From contig CM060178.1 in NCBI GenBank assembly GCA_030549775.1, positions 71,718,556 through 71,782,555 of the forward strand: a stretch of 64,000 bases of DNA, read 5' to 3'. The position numbers were made by a program, and so were the translations under genes. The stretch is from Tamarix chinensis. Taxonomy: Eukaryota; Streptophyta; Magnoliopsida; Caryophyllales; Tamaricaceae. The notes under the pieces were generated by a model. The model was given only the letters and a program-made list of their open reading frames with translations, was not told where the DNA came from and did not search any database. Of this stretch, positions 25,314 to 36,246 are shown piece after piece; the stretch's first letter is position 1, and each line of letters begins with the position of its first letter.

Positions 25314-25663
25314 CTTTCGACTTCCACCCTACCAATCTCTACTTTATCTTATAGAGCACTGGTTTCCAAACATGACCGTTTCTCGCATTAGCCCCCAACA
25401 AAAGACCAAGGTAGCTGATAGGTAGAGAACTAATCTTACAATTCAAAATTTCTGCAGCCTCCTTCTAGAAATGCTTATCCACCCCAAACCTATGAGCTCT
25501 GATTTAGCAAAGTTAACCCTTAGTCCTGATAATAAATAGAAGCAGTCAAGCAGTCTTCTCCAATTCCTGATATTTCCAATAGACGTCCCATAGAAAATCA
25601 TTGTGTCATCCGCAAATTTAAGTGGGTAACTTTACAATTATCTCTCTTCACTTTTAAACCATG

Positions 25664-25745
25664 AATCAGAACTTCGTAGTTAAGCATGTTTGAGTAAGAG
25701 TAGTACTAGGATATGTGACCTCCTGGAAAGTCTTCGTTTGCACCT
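25664..25745 (+). pseudogene. 5S rRNA pseudogene fragment
   Basis: About 80 of the 120 bases of plant 5S rRNA are recognisable: ATCAGAACTTCGTAGTTAAG, then GAGTAAGAGTAGTACTAGGA, then TGTGACCTCCTGGAAAGTC and a TTTGCAC end. This covers box A, the intermediate element and box C of the internal pol III promoter, with scattered changes. The first about 40 bases of the gene are missing. It is closer to genuine 5S rRNA than the 5S-like part of the Cassandra LTRs in this window and has no LTR around it. It lies beside the truncated 5' end of the LINE, so it may have been joined during LINE insertion or be an older 5S-derived SINE remnant. Confidence 0.8.
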
Positions 25746-27880
25746 GACCAGTTCCTAATTCTGTTTATTTGATGAATTCCACTTTTAAATAATATCATTA
25801 CCTGTAGTGAGCTCTGTTTAATATTCTATTTAGGCTTTGTCTAAGGAAAGAATCTATGAACGTATGGAGCAAAAAACTGAAAAAAAAAGGTGTAGAGAGA
25901 TGGCGATTGCAGTGTAACACGGACTACATGTTAGAATTTTTAATTGGACTGCGTTATGAAATGAACACTGGTCAGGGGTTGCTTTACAAAAGTACAAACA
26001 CTTGCTAGAAAAGTGAGCATATATGGTAATACACTTGGAACTAGGAGCATTCACCTGTTTATTTTTACTACCAAAATTTTTGAATGAAAAAACAAAATCA
26101 TTATACATTGCGTATTGTCACCTGAACAGTGGTAAGAAATTGTAATATTTCTGTTGTAAGCATACATTACCCAGCTTGATTTTTCAACAGAATAAGGTAT
26201 GTACTAGTTCAAAGAAACGCCAAACAGAATCCTCTGAGTGTCAGCTCAAACGCAACCCACACAACTTCATTTAGGCTCAGGGACTATATGTTATAGGGAA
26301 TGCCAACCTAATTCCGAGACCAAGTGTGATGGTGTATTGTCCTTAATCTCTATTGTTGCCTATTCATTGGCGCTTTTGATCCCATATATATATATATATA
26401 GCTAAATCCCAAAATCCTGTGAGGAATCAGGGCTTAATAATGCCAATATTAATAGAATGGACGAAAATGATAACTATGGCTCTCGTTGACAATCAACCGA
26501 TAGCCAATTGTGTTAATTTTTAGCTCATAGCTGCGGTTTCTGCGAGGCTATTTCATAAAAATCAAAACATAATTCGTAGCTATTAGTTGCTTTGATGTGC
26601 CAAAATGACATATGAGAACATGTCATAATAAATTGTTTCTCAACTATTATGTTTAATTAATAATAGAATTATCTTGTGCAACAAGATATTATGTTTTTTG
26701 TTTTTTTTTTGGTTTTTTGTTATAACAAAAACGTTACTCGATATTTTAATTTGAAAATAAAAGCAAACCTACAGAATGGATTCCTGATAAATTTGATGAA
26801 CTACATAAAACATGCAAAAAAGTGCAATTATCATGCATTGAGAGAGTATTTATTTGCTAAAACAATTTGCAGTTTTAAACAAACAGCAGTACAAGAAGCC
26901 TGAGCATCAAATAAAAAATTAGCTCCAAGTCCTGACCAGTACCACCGCATCCATCATTAAGATAGATAAGCCTCCGGCAAATTAGCATGAACCTATGAGA
27001 AACGTTGCAGAATATATAAAACAAACATATGACCCGTAGTTAATAACTTCATATGACGGATCCAGCAAAAATCTAAAACATAGTGTTCTTTGACGTCATA
27101 GTTTCCACGATTGGACCTCTGGTGTTGGCTCGATTCAAAATACTGCAACCTGCGACGCGAACAAAAATGGGTAGAGGTCAAATACTGAGCCTGGTTTCAT
27201 GACACCAAAAAAGGAAAATTAGGCAGAGCCCAAATATGACAACAGCAAATTTAGGCAATACCACAATAAGATCAGCATATGCTGAACGGATAAGAAGGAT
27301 CATATTATTGTCAAACCAAAAGTCTTCACTAATGATGTTAATGCATTCGTCTATGCATCTCACATTTAAAAATCCAATCCAATTCATAGATTCCTCTTGA
27401 GGGAAAATAAACAAAAGCATTTCGTGAATACACAAATGACGCGAAATGTAATACCAAGGAAATTGCCATAGGTTGAAATGCGTGCCCAGAAATACGAGAG
27501 AGGGCATTTTCCGGCATGTGCGATGAGAAGTAAGGGTGGCAAAGGCAAAAATCGTAGAAATGATCTGCATAAAGTACAACAAAAAGATTGTAGTAATAGA
27601 TCAGAAACTCTATGAATAATTGCTTCACATATTCAAAGCCTTCATGTTAAGCAATCAATAAAAAGTGTTCCTATCATTACTAGTCGAAAGGTGCATACAA
27701 ACTAGATGAAACCTGAGTTTTTAAGATTAAAGGAGAGCCGTAAGGATGTGAACCAGGGTTTAATTAGAAATAAAAACGTCACGCAATAAAAAAAATAACT
27801 TTTTTTTTTCAGCTGCATGCATATATAGGCCGACAGCTGCATAAATTAATATCGAAACTGCATGCATATGTGAGCCCACA
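25746..27880. other. Unassigned, higher-complexity region (possible low-copy DNA)
   Basis: About 2.1 kb lacks LTR landmarks, transposase or polyprotein motifs, and is less AT-rich and less repetitive to the eye than its surroundings. A (TA)n run lies at 26385-26401. The longest frame on the - strand (27178-27582, 134 codons) has hydrophobic segments in its C-terminal third but no recognised domain. An overlapping frame (27338-27628) is equally anonymous. No convincing exon chain was seen. It could hold host flanking sequence, a gene relic, or an unknown element. Confidence 0.35.
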
Positions 27881-28133
27881 TATATTGGCTGATTTCACAA
27901 CATGAGTTCTTTCATTGCATTTCATCTTTAGTCACACATGCTTTTTGAGATATTTTTTTAAAAAAAAAAATTCAAAACTTCTTATGATGGTCATATATTC
28001 TAAAAATTATTCCACGACCAACATATGTAATTATGAATTTCTTAGAACGAAATCATTAAAATGATAGTATATTATGTTGATATAAGTAGGCATATCAATT
28101 TTATAACACTCATCTCAATTTGGACATATTACA
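27880..28133 (-). mobile_element. Cassandra-type LTR fragment, - strand
   Basis: Read on the - strand, the segment starts TGTAATATGTCCAAATTGAG at 28133 and continues through TACTTATATCAACATAATAT. It then has a decayed 5S-like part ending TTTTAGAATATATGACCATC. It follows the LTRs at 17471 and 37238 for about 250 bp and is lost after the GATTTGT/GGCCAA-equivalent point near 27880. No primer site or partner LTR was found. Confidence 0.6.
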
Positions 28134-28279
28134 ATTGTAGCGACCCTGTTTTCGTAGTAGAGGGAAGTAGACTGCAGTAAATGTTGGTTATATATATATA
28201 AACTACCCGCCGTCATTGCCATTCATCTCTCACGGTCATTGACCTCTACAACTCCTCTCTTTCACCTATTTGGTATGTT
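28134..28279. other. CACTA-like terminus and leader remnant
   Basis: CCCTGTTTTCGTAGTAG (28144-28160) matches the CACTA terminus at 42742-42759 except for one extra T and the loss of the last TG. The following 120 bases include a TA run and a CT-rich stretch, cut by the chromovirus at 28280 and resuming at 33771. Whether this is one CACTA insertion is uncertain. Confidence 0.3.
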
Positions 28280-28694
28280 TGATATCTCCGGCTAAATTTT
28301 ATATGAAGTATTCAGCAGATTAAGGGAACTGATCCAATCCCATTCAAGTAGATGAGGATCGGTGATTGATTAATTTAGAGAAAAACTGAGAAGAGAGTTG
28401 GAGTCCTCAAGAATTTAATCAATCTGAACTACCATTAATAAGAGAATTAGAGGAAAAGAGAGAGAAGAGAGGGGAAGAGAAGAGATTTGCTATTTTCTGC
28501 CGCCTCTTCTTCTACACCATAAGGGCCTTATATAGCCTTACACTAACAGAGAGGAAAATAACAAAATTACTACAGGAAAAAACAAAATTACTACAATTTG
28601 TCATAACCAGCTAACTGATTTTGCAGGAATAAGGGAATGAGGAATATTTTACTGCATCTCATTCTCAACAATAAAATTGGCCAAGTTTGCATCA
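28280..28694 (-). repeat. Chromovirus 3' LTR
   Basis: This LTR is 415 bp and is the downstream LTR in the element's own orientation. It differs from the other LTR at about 18 positions plus one indel, mostly transitions (roughly 4.4% by eye). Confidence 0.92.
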
Positions 28695-28744
28695 ATGCCT
28701 CCCCCTTGACCAGATCCTTGACCCCAAGGATCAAAATGTGGAAA

Positions 28745-29100
28745 CTAATTCCCAATATCAGCAGCATCTTCCCAAGTAGTATTTTCAGAGGTAGAGTTTG
28801 ACCAATGTACTAGCCATTGGATCACAACATGGTTTTGTGTTTTGACACTTCTCTTGTCAATTACTGCTATAGGGTATTTCTCAGCATGAGGATCTGTGAT
28901 ATGAAGTGAATTAGGATCAATCCTTGAAGGTACAGCACCATGCTGCTTCTTTAACTGTGAGACATGGAAAGTAGGATGGACCCTAGATGATCTTGGCAAT
29001 TGTAATGTGTAGGCCACCTCTCCCACCTTCTTAATAACCATATAGGGGCCAAAATACTTAGCTCCTAGATTTTGGTTAGGCCTTCGTTCTATGGTCTGCT
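28745..29100 (-). pseudogene. Integrase tail and chromodomain
   Basis: The reading frame contains GPYMVIKKVGEVAYTLQLP-like integrase C-terminal sequence and SRVHPTFHVSQLKKQHG. It ends in a chromodomain-like stretch with QWLVHWSNSTSENTTWED. In chromoviruses this domain directs integration toward particular chromatin marks. Two adjacent TAG stops (about 29099-29104) separate it from the catalytic part. Confidence 0.8.
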
Positions 29101-29101
29101 A

Positions 29102-30181
29102 CTAGTAAGGGTGTAACTTGACATATACCCAGTCTCCTATCTTGAATTGCCTCTCACTTCTGTGTTTGTCTGCATGCTGCTTCATCATGTTTCTTGCTTT
29201 ATCTAAATGCCCCTTAAGCAAGGCTATCATTTCTTCTCTCTTCTGTAAGCTCCTATCCACACTGTCAACTGTAGTAGATCCTGCTAGGTAAGGAAGATGG
29301 ATTGGTGGAGATTGCCCATAAAGTACTTCAAAAGGGGTCATTCCGGTTGCCGAGTGAAAAGTAGTGTTGTACCAATACTCAGCCAATGGTAGCCAGCTGG
29401 CCCATTCTTGTGGTGTGCTACTGCACATGCATCTCAAGTATGATTCTAAGCATCGATTCAAAACCTCAGATTGACCATCGGTTTATGGGTGATATGCAGT
29501 GGATAGCTTGTGTTGAACTCCTTGTATCCTCATCAGCTTAGACCAAAAGTCACTTATAAATATGGTATCTCTATCTGAGATAATAGATTTAGGAAATCCA
29601 TGAAGCTTATACACAAAATCCATGTAGGCTCGGGCCACTTTAATTGCTGTGAAGGGATGAGATAAAGGGATAAAATGAGCATATTTACTCAATCTATCTA
29701 TTACCACCATGATGACTGATTTTCCCAAGGAGTTGGGTAGGCCTTCTATAAAGTCCATGGTCACCTCTTCCTAGACTTTTTCTGGTACAGGAAGGGGTTG
29801 CAAAAATCCAGGCGAAGCACTATGATCATATTTACATTGTTGACATATCACACATTCTCTTATATAATCAGTAATAGTCTTTTTCATCCCAGGCCAGTAA
29901 AATAAAGCTTTAACTCTTCTCAGAGTTGCCTGCACCCCTGAATGCCCTCCAGTAGCTGAGTCATGTAACCAAGAGAGTATCTTCCTCTTTAATTCTACAT
30001 TGTTACCAATCACAAGTTTTCCCTTTTTCCTCAACTGATTCTCCTGCCATGTATAATGAGGATGTGCAGTTGAATTTACTTGCAACTCTGAAATCAACTT
30101 TTGTATATTAGGATCCTCTCGCCAATTTTGTTGTATTTCATCCAAAAGTGAGGAATGCAATGATGAGACAATCATATTCAT
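29102..30181 (-). pseudogene. Integrase, broken
   Basis: The HHCC zinc-binding domain is visible (HDSATGGHSG ... CVICQQCK, about 29960-29840). The catalytic core starts with MTMDFIEGLP and has IDRLSKYAHFIPL; the second Asp lies in IISDRDTIF, and the Glu in TDGQSEVLNRCLE after a stop. Stops at about 29466 and 29769 interrupt it. Integrase inserts the element cDNA into nuclear DNA. Confidence 0.85.
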
Positions 30182-31581
30182 GATTTGAGGGTTGGATAGC
30201 CTTGATAAGGCATCTGCTACTTTATTCTTGCCACTACTCTTGTACTCGATAATGTAGTCCAGCCCTGCTAACTTTGATAGCCACTATTGTTGGAAGGGAG
30301 TGACAATCTTGTGATCTAGTAGATGCTTCAAACTCTCCCGATCCGTTCTAATTATAAAAGGCATAAGCATCAAATAATGCTGCCACTTCCTTACTACATA
30401 CACGATAGATAGTAATTCTTTTTCATAAGCCGACAAATGCAGGTTCTTTTCTGACAGTGCTTTGCTAATAAAAGCAATTGGGTGCCCCTCTTGCATTAAT
30501 ACTGCCCCGATACCAGTGCCCGAAGCATCAGTCTCAATGACAAATGGCTTCTAAAAATTCGGTAGAGCCAATACTGGGGCAGTGGTCATTACTTGCTTGA
30601 GATGTTCAAAGGTTGTTGCTGCCTCCTCATTCCAGTGAAAAGCATCCTTCTTGAGCAAGTTAGTGAGGGGTCTGCACAACTTCCCATAATGTCTCACAAA
30701 CCGCCTATAATAACCAATGAGGCCTAAAAAACCCCGTAGTTGCTTCAATGTTTTAGGTTGAGGCCAATTTAAAATAGCCTTAATATTCTCAGGCTCTGTA
30801 GTAACTCCTTCTTTAGAAATAATGTGCCCCACGTAATTGATTCTTGTTGACCCAAATGAGCACTTTTTGAGGTTGGCATGTAGTGAGTGAGATCTCATTA
30901 CTTCTAATATAGCCTGCAAGTGGTTAACATGCTCTTCCCACATAGGGCTATACACTAAGATATCATAAGAAATACCAATATAAATCTCCTCAAGTAAGGT
31001 TTGAATACATGATTCATAAGTGACTGGAATGTAGAGGGACCATTAGTCAAGCCAAAAGGCATGACTAGATATTCAAAATGCCCAAAGTGGGTCTTGAAAG
31101 CAGTTTTGTGTATGTCACTACCATGCATTCTAATCTGGTGATATCAAGATTTAAGATCAATTTTAGAGAAGTAGATGGTACCTTGCAACTCATCCAATAA
31201 CTCTTCTATCACCAGAATTGGAAATTTATCTTTTACTATCACCTTGTTAAGAGCTCTATAATCTACACACATCCTCCACCCTCCATCTTTCTTCTTAACC
31301 AACACCACCAGGGTTGCAAATGGACTAGCGCTATCCCTGATTAACCTTTGCTCGATCAATTCTTGCACCAATTCTTCAATAACGTCTTTCTGGCCTACAA
31401 GATATCTGTGTGGTCTAATATTGATGGCTTGAGTACCCTCCTTGAGTGGGATTCTGTGATCAAATTGCTCCCTCATAGGGGGTAAACCACTCGGTGATTC
31501 AAAAACATCAGAAAATTGCTGCAGTAGTACCAGTATATCAGGGGGTATTTCCTTCTTTTCTTCAGTATGCAAGGCAGTTAA
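30182..31581 (-). pseudogene. Reverse transcriptase and RNase H, broken
   Basis: The reverse transcriptase begins with a segment holding FDHRIPLKEGTQAI, then KKKDGGWRMCVDYRALN (about 31300-31250) and [14 protein letters not shown] (about 31060-31020). At the catalytic motif a single-base loss (about 30966) shifts the frame, so the two catalytic Asp residues are not in one frame. The thumb region (30551-30955) has YVGHIISKEG and LRGFLGLIGYYRRFV. RNase H follows with GHPIAFISKALSEKN and LSAYEKELLSIVYV (about 30490-30400). Stops occur near 30282, 30551 and 31142. Confidence 0.88.
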
Positions 31582-32148
31582 CTAAGGGCTCAAATCTGTT
31601 GTGACTGGAACTAACTGCATCATGGATAATTCCCCTGTGTTCTGTATCAGCCTTACCAACTGATTGGATCGAATTCCCTTCAACCTCTTGCTAGTAGCAT
31701 CTCTGAGCTTTACTTTCTTTCCCCCCTGCTTGAACTCCATAGTTAAGTTTTTTAAGTCCCATAATATGGGTCCTAAAGTGGAGAACCATTGAATTCCCAC
31801 TACTATATCACTTCCACTAAGAGGTAATAATAGTAAGTTTGCTATAAATTTATATCCCTGCATCTTCCACTCGAAGTCCCTAGTAACAGCATCACACTTA
31901 AGTTGCCCCCCATCAGCAATCTTCACCCATATAGGAGCCACTTTTTCTATCTTACAATTCAATTTTAAGGCAGTGGTAGTGTCAATGAAATTATGAGTAC
32001 TCCCACTATCAAGGAGAATATGTAAGGGCTTTCTGTTGTGTTGTCCCATCATCCTCATAGTGTGGAAATTATAATTTCCATCTAAAGCCTGCAAAGATAT
32101 CTGAGCACACATCATCTCCTGTGCTTCGGTCTCTCCTTCTATTGTCAA
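31582..32148 (-). pseudogene. Aspartic protease domain
   Basis: A 188-codon open frame carries the retroviral-type aspartic protease motif LLDSGSTHNFID (about 32010-31975), followed by hydrophobic strands and IVVGIQWFSTLGPI. The family cleaves the Gag-Pol polyprotein. The frame is the longest one left open in the element. Confidence 0.85.
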
Positions 32149-33315
32149 GTCAAATTCCTCTTCCTCATCCTCAAATTCAATATGGAAGAGCTGTGGTTTA
32201 TTTCCCTTGCACTTGTGCCCAAATTAGTACTTCTCATCACACCAAAAGCAAAGGCCCTTGGCTCTCTTTTCATTCATCTTAGCTACTATCAAGGCTTTTC
32301 TATTGGTAATGGGTGTTTGGGTAGTCTTTTGGGTAGTGAGATGTTGGTTATTGTTGGTTCCTCTCTAATTTGAGTTGAAGGTTGGGTTGTTAGCAAAAGG
32401 TCTTTGTGTAGGGAGAAGTGGGGGTAAGGGTTTTGGTTGAGGTTTAGGCTTTTTAGTTTTGTTGACTGCTTCTTGTAGTTTAGCTAGGCAATGAGCCTAT
32501 TGAATGGAAGTTGGTGAAAACATTCTGACAGCTAGTTGGATCTCCTCCTCCAACCCACCCAAATAGCAGCTCAATAGGTGTTCCTGTGACAAATTTAGTC
32601 TGCTAGCAAGGCTATCAAAAGCATCATGGTACTTAGTTATGGTTCCCATTTTTTTAAGAGCTTTCAAGTCTGCCACCGGATCATCATACAACTCCCCAAA
32701 GTGTTTAGTGATATCCAGTACATACTAATTCTGGCTCACTGATCCCTTACCCTTAACATAATTTTGATGCCACAATAAAGCCCTACCCTCCAAATGTATG
32801 GCTGCTAGCTTAACCTTCTACATATCACTCACATTATCCAGTTCAAAAAACTGATTACATTTATATAACCAAGATTTCAAATCATCTCCATTAAATTTAG
32901 GGAACTCGATTTTAGTCAATCGGGTTGAATACTGATAAGTCTGATTATTACCACTAGCTCCAGCTACATGAGGTGATAATTGAGAGTTAGGAAGAATCAC
33001 AGAGTTCTCAAAGTCCTTTTCAGAAATTAGTTTAGTGATTTGCACAGACAATCCCATCACTAAATCCCCTAATTCAGAGATAGATTTAGCATTCTTATCA
33101 ATATTCAAATTACTGATTGTACTATTTTCCTCCAATTTCTTAGCAATCTCAGAGATTGTCTTGGTATTTTTATCAATATTAGCATTGTTTGAGGTACAAC
33201 TTTCATGGAATTTCTTAGTTTGATCTTCCAACAAGCTTCTTATAGTTACCTCTAACTTTTGAAGATCTACAGGAGCGCCAAAATCTCCTTCCTCATTGCC
33301 TTCATTACTTCGCAT
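32149..33315 (-). pseudogene. Gag, broken
   Basis: The likely start is the Met at 33315 (MRSNEGNEEGDFG), 36 bases inside the longest frame, whose upstream part overlaps the primer site. A predicted coiled region with two repeats of NANIDKNTKTISE type (about 33190-33060) precedes the capsid-like part (KIEFPKFNGDDLKSWLYKCN). The region after a stop at about 32815 contains MGTITKYHDAFDSLASRL. A CCHC zinc knuckle (CFWCDEKY, stop, FGHKC, about 32252-32210) ends it. About five stops interrupt the frame. Confidence 0.82.
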
Positions 33316-33338
33316 TGCATCGCTCCAAGGAAAGGCTA

Positions 33339-33351
33339 GCTCTAATACCAA
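33339..33351 (-). other. Chromovirus primer binding site
   Basis: On the - strand TTGGTATTAGAGC directly follows the 5' LTR. It differs by one base from the usual complement of initiator-Met tRNA, the primer of most plant Ty3/gypsy chromoviruses. Confidence 0.85.
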
Positions 33352-33765
33352 TGATATGTCTAGCTAAATTTTATACAAGTATTCAGTAGATTAAGGGAAC
33401 TGATCCAATCCCATTCAAGTAGATGAGGATCAGTGATTGATTAATTCAGAGAAAAACTGAGAAGAGAGTTGGAGTCCTCAAGAATTTAATCAATCTGAAC
33501 TACCATTAATAAGAGAATTAGAGGAAAAGAGAGAGAAGAGAGGGGAAGAGAGGAGATTTGCTATTTTCTGCCGCCTCTTCTTCTACACCATAAGGGCCTT
33601 ATATAGCCTTACACTAACAGAGAGGGAAATAACAAAATTACTACAGAAAATAACAAAATTACTACAGTTTGTCATAACCAACTAACTGATTTTGCTGGAA
33701 TAAGGGAATGAGGAATATTTTACTGCATCTCATTCTCAATAGTAAAATTGGCCAGGTTTGCATCA
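33352..33765 (-). repeat. Chromovirus 5' LTR
   Basis: This LTR is 414 bp, upstream in the element's own orientation, with the ATGTT duplication immediately to its right (33766-33770). Confidence 0.92.
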
Positions 33766-33770
33766 ATGTT

Positions 33771-35208
33771 ATGCCTTCAATCCTTGTTTTTTTTTGTTAA
33801 TTTTTTGTCAACATCTTGTGTATCATTCTTAATTCTTACTTTTAATTTCAATTTTTTTATATTCTTATGAGTTTCCATGAAGGCTACCACCAATGCCGCC
33901 TTGCAGGACCTTACACTTCCTCCTTCTCATCCTTATCTCAATTTAATCCTTGTTTTTTACTCTTTGTTCTAGTTTATTTTGGTTTAATTATTAATTTATC
34001 AAAGCTAATAATTTTTTTTGCATAATCTTTGGTTTGATTGTATGTTGTCGGAGAAGTCGCCACCGTTGGAGCTTGCCATTGCCTACTATAGTTGTGTGTG
34101 TATATATATAACTGTTAAATTTTTTGTTGTGATATGTGATTATTGTTAATTATCATATAGATATTCGTGGTGGTAATTATATGCTGATTTATTTGTTGAT
34201 GTATTTGTTGTGATATGTGATTAGGATATATATATTAATTAAAAAAATTATGGATTTTAAAAATTTATGATTAAATACTTAAATGAAATAATATGATTAT
34301 AAAACTTTAAAATAATAAGATATTATTCGCCATCATTAAGTGATTATTAAAATTTAAAATAATAAGAGTATAAAATTTTTAGATAATAATCTTTTTAACC
34401 TTATATAACCTATTATTAAAATAGTAGAATAATAAGATAATAAAAATGAGAACTAATAAAATATTATTGGACTTTAAAAATTTATAATTAAATAATTAAC
34501 TAGAATAATAAGATAATAAAACTGTAAAAAATAATAAGATTTTTTTTGACATAAATAATTGATTGTTAAAATTTCAAAAACTAAGAGTATAAATTATTAG
34601 ATAATAAATTATTTTTAATCTTAGATAAATTATTATTAATAGAGTGGAATAATAAGATAATGGAAATAAGAACTAATTGAATATCATTGTACTTTGAAAC
34701 AATATGATTAAATAATTAATTGGAATAATAAGAAAATTAATTTTAAAAATAATAAGATATTATTGGCCATAAATAATTGATTATTAAAATTAAAAACAAT
34801 AAGAATATAAAATTATTAAATAATAAATTATTTTTAAATTAGATAAAGTATTTTTAAAAGAGGGGAATAATATCATAGTAAAAATGATAATTAGTAATAT
34901 ATTATTGGAATTTGAAATTTGAAATTAGATATTAACCTAACTTATTAGATATTTTTTCCTTTTGTAGGTGATAAAATGCATCTTTTACTTGACACATGCT
35001 TTTCAACCTATTTTTTTTTGTCTTCTAACATAAATATTAGGTACAATGCGAGGTGGATACGTAATGAGTTAGGCCACATACAAGAGAGGGATTTGTATGT
35101 GGGAACATATAATTATAAGTCGTATTATATTTTATATACCTAACAACAAATTCAACCCTGGTGATGAGTGAGGGCAAGATATATAGATGAGTTTAGCCAT
35201 AGTAATTC
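33771..35208. other. AT-rich flank of the chromovirus, possibly CACTA-derived
   Basis: After a leader-like part (to about 34110) with CT-rich pieces, very AT-rich sequence (34120-34930) repeats phrases such as AATAATAAGATAATAAAA at about 60-120 bp spacing. The last part (34970-35200) has a short frame with an R-W...E-L pattern weakly like the ORF at 4357. It matches no LTR landmark. A CACTA interior is possible, since a CACTA terminus follows the next insertion at 42759, but this is inference. Confidence 0.3.
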
Positions 35209-36246
35209 TCTACTGTAACATCTCTAAAATTCACTCTTGAAATTTTTTATGTTTAAATAAATAATGTGAAAGCAGAAATAAAAAATGGGGAATGTTACTG
35301 CCATAATTAACATAAGATAAATGTTTGTCATCTATCTCATACAAAATGCAAAGCTAAAACCTATCTAATAAAATAATCAAGCAACATCTATACCGTGAGG
35401 ATAGAATCCCATAAGGAGATATCCAATGATAGATGGCAAGTGAATAATTTCACTGAACAAAACATCACTGATCATATTAGCAAAAAACATATGAAATAAC
35501 CATGGATTCTAAACTTTTAGCAAAGTAATGGGAAATTAAAATTTGATTACAACTCAATTAAAATTTTAATACAAACTTGAAATTTTTCAAAAGTATGGTA
35601 CACATAAATGAAGGCAAATCCTCAAGGGATAAAACTCTAGGTTATCTACTCTCTCAAAGCTAAACCTTCAATCCATCAATAACACTTGATTTTAAGCCTG
35701 ATAAGAGGTCTGCTCTCCACCATCAGTGGATCATCACCGGACACATTCAACCAAGGTAGTATCAGTGCGGGTCTAGTACTGAGTAAATTCCAACTACATA
35801 ACTCATGGAAAAAAACATGATACACATAAGCCATGGTAATTTTTAGCTTAAAATACTCATGATCAATCATTTATGTGATATATATGATAAAACATATGGT
35901 CATGGATTCATGTTTATAAATACATGACTAGACATGAAAATAAAAGGGTATATGTGTATAAGAAATCATGAATGAATGTTGAGTAACACAATTACCGTAG
36001 AAGATAGAATTCTACATATAAGGCCCACATAAGGTTTAAATAATAGATCATGTGATAACTAGGTATGAACATGCATCGTATGGTAGCACTATTGTAAGGA
36101 AGATAACCAAGAAATATGCATAGGATAATGAAATATAAATCCCATGAAATTGATGAGAATAAAAAGTTATTGTATTACATTTTTGCAATCATGTAACAAC
36201 TAATCTAGTACTTGAACGGTACTAGCCCTAGCTAGACCACCCAGAA

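Larger units (their letters stand above)
20150..25626 (-). mobile_element. 5'-truncated LINE (non-LTR retrotransposon), split by an LTR
   Basis: Read on the - strand, a plant LINE ORF2 remnant runs from about 25626 to 25314 and resumes at 21549 down to about 20280. The first piece holds the reverse transcriptase active-site motif FADDT (about 25602-25616), followed by a run with GLRVNFAKSELIG. The second piece begins with FLSRVGRLVLIKSVLNSL (about 21550-21490) and ends with a zf-RVT-like domain (CPFC then H-x-F-x-H-C, about 20640-20570) and WELKNKIMFDN (about 20400-20370). A T-rich run on the + strand (20120-20147) may be the old poly(A) tail. Stops are frequent, so it is dead. Everything upstream of FADDT is missing, typical of truncated LINE insertions. 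Confidence 0.78.
28280..33765 (-). mobile_element. Complete, inactive Ty3/gypsy chromovirus (probably Reina-like)
   Basis: The 5486-bp element has LTRs at 28280-28694 and 33352-33765, both TGATAT...GCATCA, and perfect target duplications ATGTT at 28275-28279 and 33766-33770. The primer site (TTGGTATTAGAGC on the - strand, next to 33351) fits initiator-Met tRNA. The polypurine tract AAGGGGGAGGC lies just inside the left LTR (about 28697-28708). Coding order on the - strand is gag, protease, reverse transcriptase, RNase H, integrase, chromodomain. The compact size, short LTRs and C-terminal chromodomain suggest the Reina group; that placement is inference. About a dozen in-frame stops and a frameshift in the reverse transcriptase make it non-autonomous. 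The two LTRs differ at about 18 sites. Confidence 0.92.

Noticed and set aside
21545..25318. ACTTC/CTTTC as the target duplication of the LTR in the LINE
   Set aside because: Only three of five bases agree, so the duplication is not claimed although the insertion itself is clear.
27178..27582. 134-codon - strand frame as a host membrane protein gene
   Set aside because: No recognised domain, an equally long overlapping frame, and no splice or homology support; kept only as a note in the region entry.
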